Source: Deltaproteobacteria bacterium (GTDB lineage: Bacteria; UBA10199; JADFYH01). From it: 64,000 nt of DNA. The translations under genes were made by a program, and so were the position numbers. The notes below the pieces were generated by a model. The model did no database searches, had not been told where the DNA came from, and worked only from the letters and a program-made list of their open reading frames with translations. Each line of letters starts with the position of its first letter. The first letter of the stretch is position 1. The stretch lies in the NCBI GenBank assembly GCA_015233135.1, contig JADFYH010000001.1, forward strand, positions 91,930-155,929, read 5' to 3'. Below, piece after piece: positions 57,048 to 64,000 of the stretch.

Positions 57048-58274
57048 ATGAATAAAAATCGTTTTGTGTGCAATTGGGCTCTCTCTCCCGGACATCTTAA
57101 TGGACGCATGTCTTTTATTGCAGGACCACGCCAGGCGGGAAAAACAACTCTGATTGAAAATTTCCTCAGGCAGAAAAGCATCCAAGGCCATTACTACAAT
57201 TGGGATTCTCCTCTTGTCAAAAAACGCTATGCCAAAGACCCCAGCTTTTTTACAGAAGATCTCTCTTTGAAAGAACGGGAATGGGTAGCCTTGGATGAAA
57301 TTCACAAATATCCCAAATGGAAAAATATTTTAAAGGGTTATTACGATGAATGGAAAAACCAAGTTCAATTTGTCATCACTGGATCGGCGCGTTTAGATCT
57401 TTTCCGAAAGTCGGGTGACAGCCTGGTGGGAAGATATTTTTTATTTCGACTCTTTCCTTTGGGCCCTCGCGAGGTTTTGGGACAAACCCTAACCATTGAA
57501 AACGAATGGCAACCTTTGGAAAAAGATTTACTCCCTCGTTTCGAAAATCATGGGGGTATTTACGAAGCAGTACAGCAGCTCCTGGCTTGTTCCGGATTTC
57601 CTGAACCTTTTTTCAAGGGCCAATCCAAATTCTACAATTTGTGGAAAGAGAATCATCTCTCAATGATTCTTCAAGAAGACCTGAGAGACTTGAGTAAAAT
57701 TACTTCCATTCAAAAAGTGGAACAGCTTCTTTATTTGTTAGAAGAAAGGGTGAGTTCACCTCTGAGTTTAAACTCCATCCGGCAATTACTCGAATGCGCT
57801 CATGATACGCTGAACCACTGGTTGCTTGCCTTGGAAAAAGTATACCTTACTTTCTCCATTCCCCCTTGGTCCGAGCGACTGAGCCGCAGTATTTTGAAAG
57901 AAAAAAAAGTGTATTTTTGGGATTGGAGCTTTAATGAAAACGTGGGTTCTAAATTTGAAAATTTTATTGCGGTTTCTCTCATGCGAACGATATCTGCGTG
58001 GAATGAACAGGGTTTAGGACCCTACTTTCTCTACTATGTTCGAACCAAAGATGGCCATGAGGTTGACTTCGCGATTGCCGACCGAAAAAAAATTCATTTA
58101 TTAATTGAAGCAAAAAATTCGGATACTGCCCTCGATACCAACCTGCTTTATCTTCAAGAAAAATTAAAAGTGGAGACTGCTATCCAGGTAGTCAACCAAA
58201 AGGAAGTTTTTCAACATAAGAAACCTGGTGTTTTTATAATAGGAGTAGATCGCTTGATGGGATTGTTGCTTTAG
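57048..58274 (+). CDS. AAA ATPase with DUF4143 domain (ATPase B)
   Basis: A 408-residue paralogue of ATPase A: AGPRQAGKTTLIENF (Walker A, about 25-39), WVALDEIHKYPKWKNILKGY (Walker B region), VITGSARLDLFRKSGDSLVG, a wHTH-like segment SLNSIRQLLECAHDTLNHWL and a C-terminal GHEVDFAIADRKKIHLLIEA K nuclease-like motif. It has about 30 residues more than A between the sensor and the wHTH. Function unknown; with A and the DUF234 ATPase it is one of three self-contained AAA ATPases in the window whose promoters share layout. Confidence 0.85.
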   Translation: MNKNRFVCNWALSPGHLNGRMSFIAGPRQAGKTTLIENFLRQKSIQGHYYNWDSPLVKKRYAKDPSFFTEDLSLKEREWVALDEIHKYPKWKNILKGYYDEWKNQVQFVITGSARLDLFRKSGDSLVGRYFLFRLFPLGPREVLGQTLTIENEWQPLEKDLLPRFENHGGIYEAVQQLLACSGFPEPFFKGQSKFYNLWKENHLSMILQEDLRDLSKITSIQKVEQLLYLLEERVSSPLSLNSIRQLLECAHDTLNHWLLALEKVYLTFSIPPWSERLSRSILKEKKVYFWDWSFNENVGSKFENFIAVSLMRTISAWNEQGLGPYFLYYVRTKDGHEVDFAIADRKKIHLLIEAKNSDTALDTNLLYLQEKLKVETAIQVVNQKEVFQHKKPGVFIIGVDRLMGLLL

Positions 58275-58422
58275 AAACAGGCAAAGACCATCTTGCACGT
58301 CATCCTTAGCGAAGACATCCAGGGAAATATTTTTTTGAGGCATTTTTTTGTTCGATAAGATAATTGATTTGTATTTCGACCAAGAATAAGTGTGGCATGA
58401 AAATCAAAAAAGGACCTCAAAC
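58275..58422. other. Spacer between ATPase B and the phosphohexomutase
   Basis: About 150 AT-rich bases with no gene. No convincing terminator was found. It ends in an AAGGACC-like ribosome site for the next gene. Confidence 0.4.
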
Positions 58423-59841
58423 ATGACCCCCATTAAATTCGGCACCGACGGCTGGAGAGCTGTCATTGGACGTGATTATACCTATGAAAATGTACGCAAG
58501 GTGATTCAGGCCTGGTGTGATATTCAGAGCAGGAAAGAGGGAAGAGGGAAGTGGGAAGTGGTACTGGGCTACGACCGCCGTTTTTCCTCCGACCTCTTTG
58601 CCCAAGAAGTGGCAGGCGTTTTAGCCGCCAATGGTTTTCACACTTTGATCTCCGAAACCTACTGCCCTACCCCTTGCGTATCCTGGATGACCAAAGAAGA
58701 AAAAGCCTTGGCGGGCATTGTCATCACCGCTTCGCATAATCCTTACCAATGGAATGGCGTAAAGTTTAAAGAAAGCTACGGCGGTTCGGCCTCGCCGGAA
58801 TATTGTCAAAAAATTGAAGAGCAGATTGTGAAAAACGACGCCGCAAAACGCAGCGCTCTTTTTATGTCTTTTGAAGAAGCGGAAAAAAAAGTCTGGGTGA
58901 AGACCTTCAGCCCTCAGCGCTACATCGAGCATCTACGAACTTTAGTGGATATCCCTCGCATCAAAAAATCAAAACTTAAAATTGCGGTGGATTCTCTGTA
59001 TGGCGCAGGCTCTGGCTTTGTCGCGGAAGTCTTGGGAGAAGAAATCACCGAAATCCGTTGTGACGCCAATCCGGGTTTTGGCGGCGTGAATCCGGAACCC
59101 ATTGAAAAGAATTTAAAGGCCCTCCTCAAAACCATCGTCACCCAAAAATGTGACATTGGCCTGGCGACGGATGGCGATGCAGACCGCATTGGCGCAGTGG
59201 ATGAAAAAGGAAATTTTATTGATTCGCACAAGATTTTTTCGCTCCTCCTACGCCATCTGGTGTTCGAACAAAATCGTCGCGGGGATGTAGTGACCACCGT
59301 TTCTACCACCCAAATGGTGGCCCGACTTTGCAAAAAATTTAATCTTCCCCTTCACGAAACTCCCATTGGATTCAAATACATCTGTCAGAAATTTTTGGAG
59401 TCGAAAACGCCTCTCATGGGCGGAGAGGAATCCGGCGGCCTGGGCATGGCGCATCACGTGTACGAGCGGGATGGAATCTTATCTGGCCTGCTTTTGCTGG
59501 ACATACTGGCCCGGCATCAAAAACCCATCTCTCAGATTATTGAAGACCTGCAAAAAGAAGTAGGCCCGCTGCACTTTGTGCGGGAGGACCTGCATGTCCC
59601 CCAAGAACAAATTACGGCAATTAAGCAGAAGATGAATCAAGGCCCTCCCCAAAATTTATGCGGAGAAAAGATTGTAAAAAATAATTTCAAAGATGGTTTT
59701 AAATTTATTTTAGCGGATGATTCCTGGCTGCTGATCCGCCCCTCGGGAACCGAGCCCTTGCTGAGGGTCTACGCCGAGGCCCCTACTCTGGAAAAGGCAC
59801 AGAAGATGATTGAAGAGGCGAAGAGGATGATTGAAATGTGA
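58423..59841 (+). CDS. Phosphoglucomutase/phosphomannomutase family protein
   Basis: A 472-residue alpha-D-phosphohexomutase, moving phosphate between C1 and C6 of hexoses. MTPIKFGTDGWRAVIGRDYT (start and substrate loop), VITASHNPYQWNGVKFK (phospho-Ser, about 105-121), TDGDADRIGAVDEKGNF (metal loop), GGEESGGLGMAHHV (sugar loop) and IRPSGTEPLLRVYAEAP (phosphate loop) are all present. The ATG at 58423 gives the normal N-terminus. About residues 36-47 (RKEGRGKWEVV) come from gggaag heptamer units, a small insertion after VIQAWCDIQS. Substrate preference between glucose and mannose is not clear. Confidence 0.92.
   Translation: MTPIKFGTDGWRAVIGRDYTYENVRKVIQAWCDIQSRKEGRGKWEVVLGYDRRFSSDLFAQEVAGVLAANGFHTLISETYCPTPCVSWMTKEEKALAGIVITASHNPYQWNGVKFKESYGGSASPEYCQKIEEQIVKNDAAKRSALFMSFEEAEKKVWVKTFSPQRYIEHLRTLVDIPRIKKSKLKIAVDSLYGAGSGFVAEVLGEEITEIRCDANPGFGGVNPEPIEKNLKALLKTIVTQKCDIGLATDGDADRIGAVDEKGNFIDSHKIFSLLLRHLVFEQNRRGDVVTTVSTTQMVARLCKKFNLPLHETPIGFKYICQKFLESKTPLMGGEESGGLGMAHHVYERDGILSGLLLLDILARHQKPISQIIEDLQKEVGPLHFVREDLHVPQEQITAIKQKMNQGPPQNLCGEKIVKNNFKDGFKFILADDSWLLIRPSGTEPLLRVYAEAPTLEKAQKMIEEAKRMIEM
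58528..58562. repeat. Heptamer array inside the phosphohexomutase
   Basis: Units gggaaga, gggaagt, gggaagt follow an AGGAAAGA start. It is a third sequence version of the 7-bp array family and is translated as RKEGRGKWEVV. Confidence 0.6.
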
Positions 59842-59854
59842 CGTTTGCACTACG

Positions 59855-59937
59855 CTGTCATCTCGAACACAGTGAGAGATCCCGTGGATGCAATTGGAAA
59901 ACCAACTAGATCTCTCGCTTTACTCGAGATGACAGCC
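59855..59937. repeat. Imperfect 28-bp inverted repeat between the phosphohexomutase gene and uvrA
   Basis: Arms GCTGTCATCTCGA and TCGAGATGACAGC (13 bp, perfect) continue into GAGAGATC and GATCTCTC, with an unmatched middle, separated by 27 bases. In RNA it would be a long hairpin ending the upstream transcript. The sequence is of the kind found repeated in many bacterial genomes (TGTCATCTCGAG ... GAGAGATCT). Only this copy is in the window. Confidence 0.7.
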
Positions 59938-60008
59938 GTTTTATCTTAATTACTCCTCAATATAAACACCCTCTTGTTTTTTTCCCATCGAATGTTTATC
60001 TCAAAAAA

Positions 60009-63000
60009 ATGGAACCCCAGGAAATCATCGTCAAAGGTGCGCGCCAGCATAATCTAAAAAATATTGATGTCCACATCCCACGCAATAAACTCGTGGTGAT
60101 TACCGGCTTGTCAGGCTCGGGAAAATCTTCTCTGGCCTTTGACACCATTTATGCCGAGGGCCAGCGTCGTTATGTCGAATCGCTTTCGTCTTATGCGCGT
60201 CAATTTTTGGAGCAGATGGGCAAACCGGATGTCGACACCATCGAAGGTTTATCGCCCGCGATTTCCATCGAACAAAAATCCACCAGCCGTAATCCCCGCT
60301 CCACCGTGGGGACGGTGACCGAAATTTACGACTATCTGCGCCTGCTCTTTGCTCGCGTCGGGCATCCCCACTGCTACCAATGCGGAAAATTGATTGCGGC
60401 TCAAACCGTTTCGCAGATGGTGGATCAAATCTTAAGACAGCCCGCTGGCACTAAACTGCATCTCCTGGCCCCCGTAATTCGCGACCGCAAAGGCGAGTAC
60501 AGCAAAGAACTTCAAAAGTTTAAGACTGAAGGTTTTGTGCGCATGAAAATTGATGGCAAGACTTATAGCTTTGAAGAACTCCCCAAGCTGGACAAAAAGA
60601 AAAAACACAGCATCGATTTATTCATTGACCGCCTGGTGATGAAAGAAGGCATTCAAACGCGGCTGGCGGATTCGTTGGAGACGGCCTTGAAGTATGGGGA
60701 GGGATTGGTGAAGGTGGAGGTGGTGGGTGATTCGTCCCCTCACCCTAGCCCTCTCCCCCAAGGGGCGAGGGGAAATCGAATCCCCTCTCCCTCGAGGGGA
60801 GAGGGTAAGGGTGAGGGTGGAAACTTGGAACTCCTTTTCTCCTCCAACTTCGCCTGCATTGCATGTGGCGTCAGTTACTCTGAAATTGAACCCCGTCTTT
60901 TTTCTTTCAACAGCCCGCACGGGGCTTGTTCGGAATGTGCCGGCCTGGGGCACAAGATGTATTTTGACCCGGAGCTCGTGGTTCCCAATCCTCAGCTTTC
61001 CATCAATGAAGGAGCGATTGCGCCTTGGTATTCCAAAACCGGCAAAGGCAATTATTATGAGAATTATCTGGTGGCACTCTCCAAACATTACAAATTTTCT
61101 CTCAACAGCCCCTGGAATAAACTGCCCAAAAAAATTCAGGAGATCTTGCTGAATGGATCTGAGGAAAAAATCTCGATGGGTTATTACAGGGCCAGCTTTG
61201 AAGGGGTCTGCAACAACCTTTCGCGTCGTTACAAAGAAACCGAAAGCGATTGGATGCGCGAGGAATTGGAACGCTACATGAATTTTCAGGCCTGCCCCCT
61301 CTGCGCCGGAAGTCGTCTGAAAAAAGAGGCCCTGGCGGTAAAGGTGGCTGGAAAAAATATCTATGAAGTGACGCAGATGTCAGTGAAGGAGTGTTTGGAG
61401 TTTTTTGAGGGGCTTCAGAATAACTCTCCAAATTCTCTACCGCCCCCTGACCCCCTCCTTACAAAGGAGGGGGAAAAATCTTCGTCCCCTCTCCTTAGGA
61501 AGGAGAGGGTTAGGGTGAGGTCTGAATATTTGCTAAGCACTCAGGAGTTTGAAATCGCCTCCCGCATCCTCAAGGAAATCCGCGAGCGCCTGTCTTTTTT
61601 ATCCAATGTGGGACTGGACTACCTCTCGCTGGATCGCACCAGTGGCACACTCTCCGGCGGCGAGGCCCAGCGCATTCGACTGGCCACGCAGATTGGCTCC
61701 AGTCTGGTGGGCGTGCTTTATATCCTGGATGAACCTTCGATTGGGCTTCACCAGCGCGACAATTCCAAACTTCTGGCCACCCTCAAGAGACTACGCGATC
61801 TCGGCAATACGGTGCTTGTCGTCGAACATGATGAAGAAACCATTTTGGAATCCGATCATGTGATTGACATGGGCCCGGGTGCTGGGGTGCATGGCGGTGA
61901 GATTATCGCGCAAGGCAGGCCCGAAGATATTTGTAAAAATCCAAATTCTCTCACCGGGCTTTTTATTTCGGGAAAAGAAAAAATTGCGCTGCCTGCTGTG
62001 CGCCGCAAGGCCAAAGGAAAAATTACCCTGAAAGGCTGTCGCGAGAATAACCTGAAAAATATCACTGTGGATCTCCCTTTGGGTGTTTTCACCTGCATCA
62101 CCGGTGTTTCAGGATCCGGAAAATCCACTTTAATCAACGACACCTTCTACAAGGCGCTCGCCCAGCAACTGCATGGCACGCGCGAGACGGCGGGAAAGCA
62201 CGATGAAATGATCGGGCTGGATCAGGTGGATAAGATTATCAATATTGATCAATCTCCCATCGGTCGCACGCCCCGATCGAACCCCGCTACCTACACCGGG
62301 CTTTTTACTCCTATTCGCGATTTGTTTGCCGCCCTGCCCGAGGCAAAAGTGAGAGGCTACAAGGCGGGACGTTTTTCGTTCAACGTAAAAGGGGGACGCT
62401 GCGAGGCCTGTGAGGGCGATGGCCTCATTAAAATTGAAATGCATTTTTTGCCCGATATTTATGTGCAGTGCGAAGAATGCAAAGGCCTGCGCTACAATCG
62501 CGAAACCCTGGAGATTAAATTCAAAGGGCATTCCATTGCCGACCTTCTCAAAATGAGTGTGGAAAAGGCCTTGGAGCTACTCGCCGCCATCCCCAGCGTT
62601 GCCTCAAAATTAAAGACACTGGTGGAGGTAGGGCTTTCCTACATCGAGTTGGGACAGGCAGCGACCACCCTATCGGGCGGAGAGGCCCAGCGCATCAAAC
62701 TGGCCAAGGAACTCTCCAAACGCAGCACCGGCAAAACCCTGTATATTCTGGATGAACCGACGACTGGGCTCCATTTTGCCGACATCCAAAAATTGCTGGA
62801 AGTGTTGCATCGCTTTGTAGAAGGCGGAAACAGCGTGCTGGTGATCGAACACAATCTGGATGTCATCAAAACCGCCGATTGGATCATCGACCTGGGCCCC
62901 GAAGGTGGTAGTGGTGGTGGCGAAATTATTGGTCAGGGGACCCCAGAAGAGCTTGCGGCCCTGAAGCATTCGTATACGGGGCAATATTTGAAAAGATATT

Positions 63001-63035
63001 TGGGAGGAATGGATACAGCGAAAAAACGAGCTTGA
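60009..63035 (+). CDS. uvrA: Excinuclease ABC subunit A
   Basis: DNA-damage recognition ATPase of nucleotide-excision repair, 1008 residues against the usual 930-960. Two ABC ATPase cores: [20 protein letters not shown] with [14 protein letters not shown] near the start, [20 protein letters not shown] and [16 protein letters not shown] in the first half, [19 protein letters not shown], and [20 protein letters not shown] with [20 protein letters not shown] in the second. Zinc motifs CIACGVSY ... CSECAGLG and CEACEGDG ... CEECKGLRY are intact. The excess length is two REP-coded blocks at about 243-271 and about 478-505, in loops beside the zinc module and before the [15 protein letters not shown] helix. 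Confidence 0.97.
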   Translation: MEPQEIIVKGARQHNLKNIDVHIPRNKLVVITGLSGSGKSSLAFDTIYAEGQRRYVESLSSYARQFLEQMGKPDVDTIEGLSPAISIEQKSTSRNPRSTVGTVTEIYDYLRLLFARVGHPHCYQCGKLIAAQTVSQMVDQILRQPAGTKLHLLAPVIRDRKGEYSKELQKFKTEGFVRMKIDGKTYSFEELPKLDKKKKHSIDLFIDRLVMKEGIQTRLADSLETALKYGEGLVKVEVVGDSSPHPSPLPQGARGNRIPSPSRGEGKGEGGNLELLFSSNFACIACGVSYSEIEPRLFSFNSPHGACSECAGLGHKMYFDPELVVPNPQLSINEGAIAPWYSKTGKGNYYENYLVALSKHYKFSLNSPWNKLPKKIQEILLNGSEEKISMGYYRASFEGVCNNLSRRYKETESDWMREELERYMNFQACPLCAGSRLKKEALAVKVAGKNIYEVTQMSVKECLEFFEGLQNNSPNSLPPPDPLLTKEGEKSSSPLLRKERVRVRSEYLLSTQEFEIASRILKEIRERLSFLSNVGLDYLSLDRTSGTLSGGEAQRIRLATQIGSSLVGVLYILDEPSIGLHQRDNSKLLATLKRLRDLGNTVLVVEHDEETILESDHVIDMGPGAGVHGGEIIAQGRPEDICKNPNSLTGLFISGKEKIALPAVRRKAKGKITLKGCRENNLKNITVDLPLGVFTCITGVSGSGKSTLINDTFYKALAQQLHGTRETAGKHDEMIGLDQVDKIINIDQSPIGRTPRSNPATYTGLFTPIRDLFAALPEAKVRGYKAGRFSFNVKGGRCEACEGDGLIKIEMHFLPDIYVQCEECKGLRYNRETLEIKFKGHSIADLLKMSVEKALELLAAIPSVASKLKTLVEVGLSYIELGQAATTLSGGEAQRIKLAKELSKRSTGKTLYILDEPTTGLHFADIQKLLEVLHRFVEGGNSVLVIEHNLDVIKTADWIIDLGPEGGSGGGEIIGQGTPEELAALKHSYTGQYLKRYLGGMDTAKKRA
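60735..60820. repeat. REP-like pair inside uvrA, first block (hairpins inward)
   Basis: Copy one (60735-60772): tail caccctagccc then hairpin CTCTCCCC-caa-GGGGCGAG. Copy two (60781-60820): hairpin CCCCTCTCCC-tcga-GGGGAGAGGG then tail taagggtgaggg. They are head to head with about 8 bases between and are translated as [13 protein letters not shown] then [15 protein letters not shown]. Confidence 0.88.
61440..61522. repeat. REP-like pair inside uvrA, second block (hairpins inward)
   Basis: Copy one (61440-61473): tail ccgccccctga then hairpin CCCCCTCCTT-acaa-AGGAGGGGG. Copy two (61485-61522): hairpin CCCCTCTCCTT-agg-AAGGAGAGGG then tail ttagggtgagg. The two hairpin subtypes are mixed in one pair. 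Translated as [15 protein letters not shown] and [13 protein letters not shown]. Confidence 0.88.
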
Positions 63036-63046
63036 GGGATCATACC

Positions 63047-63063
63047 TCACCCCGACCCTCTGA
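63047..63063. repeat. Degenerate REP tail after uvrA
   Basis: A lone tail-like sequence (cctcaccccgaccctct) without a hairpin, 12 bases past the uvrA stop. Probably a decayed element. Confidence 0.45.
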
Positions 63064-63099
63064 TTAAAATACCTATCCAAAGAATGCTATCCTCGGGAC

Positions 63100-63999
63100 T
63101 CATCCTCTGATTCCCAGCGAACTAATCCACGAAAAAGCGGCCGCCATATTAGTCCCTATTTCTTCACAGCGAGCCTGAATCTCTGAACGTTCTCCGCATT
63201 TCCAACATTCTATAATTCTATCAACGCCTCTTCGAATATTCGGATAATGAAGTAAATGTTTACTGGGGGAATATCTAAAAACTGCTTGTAGCAACTCCGC
63301 GAGCTGTGGGGGTAAATAAATGGGAAGCACCTTGGCATCGCTTCTTTTGCTTGAGGTCAAATTAGTAACAGCCTCTGCAATTGGTGCAGACGGGAAATGG
63401 GGTTTTTGATAAATCTGAGCCGGATCAAACCCATTGAGTAATTGTTCCAAATTTCCATCACTTTTTCGAATGGCCACATGCCAGGCCAAATTTGGATTCA
63501 TTCTTAAGACACCATCCACAGTCAATGCCAGGCGTATCATGTAGCCACCCATTCTTGCAAAAGTATGAGCAGAACCTTCGCCTACCGCTTCGGGTGTGCT
63601 ACTAAAAAACATGTCCACCATCGATAAATTACGAAATAAATCATAGAGCAAGACTCTTGTTTTAAGACCAATGCGGATAGAAGAAGCTTCTTCTTGCTGC
63701 AAAGACAGTGAAATAGCCTTCCCCATTTCTGCTATTTGGGAAGAGCTTTGTCTTACATGAAAATCTATAAATTCCTGAACGGCACCTTGTTTTTGAATAT
63801 TGGGAACTCTTTGCAAAAGTGCATGAGCAAGTTGCCAAACCTTTAGTTCAGTCTCTCTTAAGCCGCGATAAACAAAATAGGGTTTTTGCGAAGCTCGAAT
63901 GCGAACAGACAATTGAGTAAATGCATTTTCCGGAGGAGTTCCTTGATGAACTAAATCTCCCATCGCGTAGACGACCTCTTTGAGTTGCACTCCAAAATG
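63100..63999 (-). CDS. Protein of unknown function, possibly cut at its N-terminus
   Basis: At least 296 residues that I do not recognise. The protein is largely helical with clusters such as AVQEFIDFHVRQSSSQIAEM, KTRVLLYDLFRNLSMVDMFF and ECWKCGERSEIQARCEEIG, the last with two Cys. No signal peptide or clear transmembrane helix is visible. A GTG at 63990 could be the start, but the frame stays open to the window edge (three more codons), so the true start may be outside. It converges with uvrA and has no visible terminator. Confidence 0.6.
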   Translation of the reverse strand, partial: HFGVQLKEVVYAMGDLVHQGTPPENAFTQLSVRIRASQKPYFVYRGLRETELKVWQLAHALLQRVPNIQKQGAVQEFIDFHVRQSSSQIAEMGKAISLSLQQEEASSIRIGLKTRVLLYDLFRNLSMVDMFFSSTPEAVGEGSAHTFARMGGYMIRLALTVDGVLRMNPNLAWHVAIRKSDGNLEQLLNGFDPAQIYQKPHFPSAPIAEAVTNLTSSKRSDAKVLPIYLPPQLAELLQAVFRYSPSKHLLHYPNIRRGVDRIIECWKCGERSEIQARCEEIGTNMAAAFSWISSLGIRG

Positions 64000-64000
64000 T

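Noticed and set aside
60727-61152. Alternative plus-strand frame inside uvrA
   Set aside because: It overlaps the uvrA frame, and its repeated SPKGRG/PRGERV text comes from the REP pair read out of frame.

Overview
The window looks like the chromosome of a Gram-negative, outer-membrane bacterium of moderate GC. It encodes two outer-membrane porins, a TamA/BamA-type assembly protein with TamB, SurA-like chaperones, a meso-DAP murein ligase (Mpl), a complex I operon and SecDF-YajC. The mix resembles uncultured lineages formerly called Deltaproteobacteria. That placement is inference from gene content; no rRNA or tRNA gene was seen. Nearly all of the first 52 kb is on the minus strand. From about 52.2 kb the genes run on the plus strand.

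Layout. 1-6.1 kb is an accessory region: an edge-truncated transposase-like gene, a family 9 glycosyltransferase, one intact initiating sugar transferase, and then a mosaic in which decayed pieces of the sugar transferase alternate with toxin-antitoxin (TA) modules. 6.1-19.2 kb is housekeeping: queuosine genes (queE, a DUF366 gene, queC, tgt, queA), a phasin-like protein, recJ, secF-secD-yajC, a DedA protein, a TPR protein, an inositol-phosphatase-like gene and comF. 19.2-22.7 kb holds metG, holB and tmk, with a relic of another gene at the metG 3' end. 22.7-25.4 kb has two paralogous porins, then a lone receiver protein, RidA and a methyltransferase-like gene. 27.5-33.6 kb is a seven-POTRA outer-membrane protein plus TamB. 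33.7-37.5 kb has an AAA ATPase, mpl and an unknown gene. 37.5-52.1 kb is a nuoA-to-nuoN operon with four foreign cassettes between its genes and no nuoI. 52.2-63.0 kb has two PPIases, pdxA, two paralogous AAA ATPases flanking a TA module, a phosphohexomutase and uvrA. An unknown gene runs to the right edge.

Three layers are overlaid on this. (1) A REP-like palindrome with a directional tail occurs between genes and in frame inside or at the ends of queA, tgt, tmk, mpl, pdxA and uvrA. (2) Degenerate tandem arrays of 7-bp units lie inside the sugar transferase, tgt, a surA-like gene and a phosphohexomutase, where they are translated. (3) TA-type cassettes lie between parts of essential or surface-polysaccharide loci. 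In addition, three AAA ATPase genes have palindromic promoters only 6 nt from their start codons, which suggests leaderless, possibly self-regulated transcripts.
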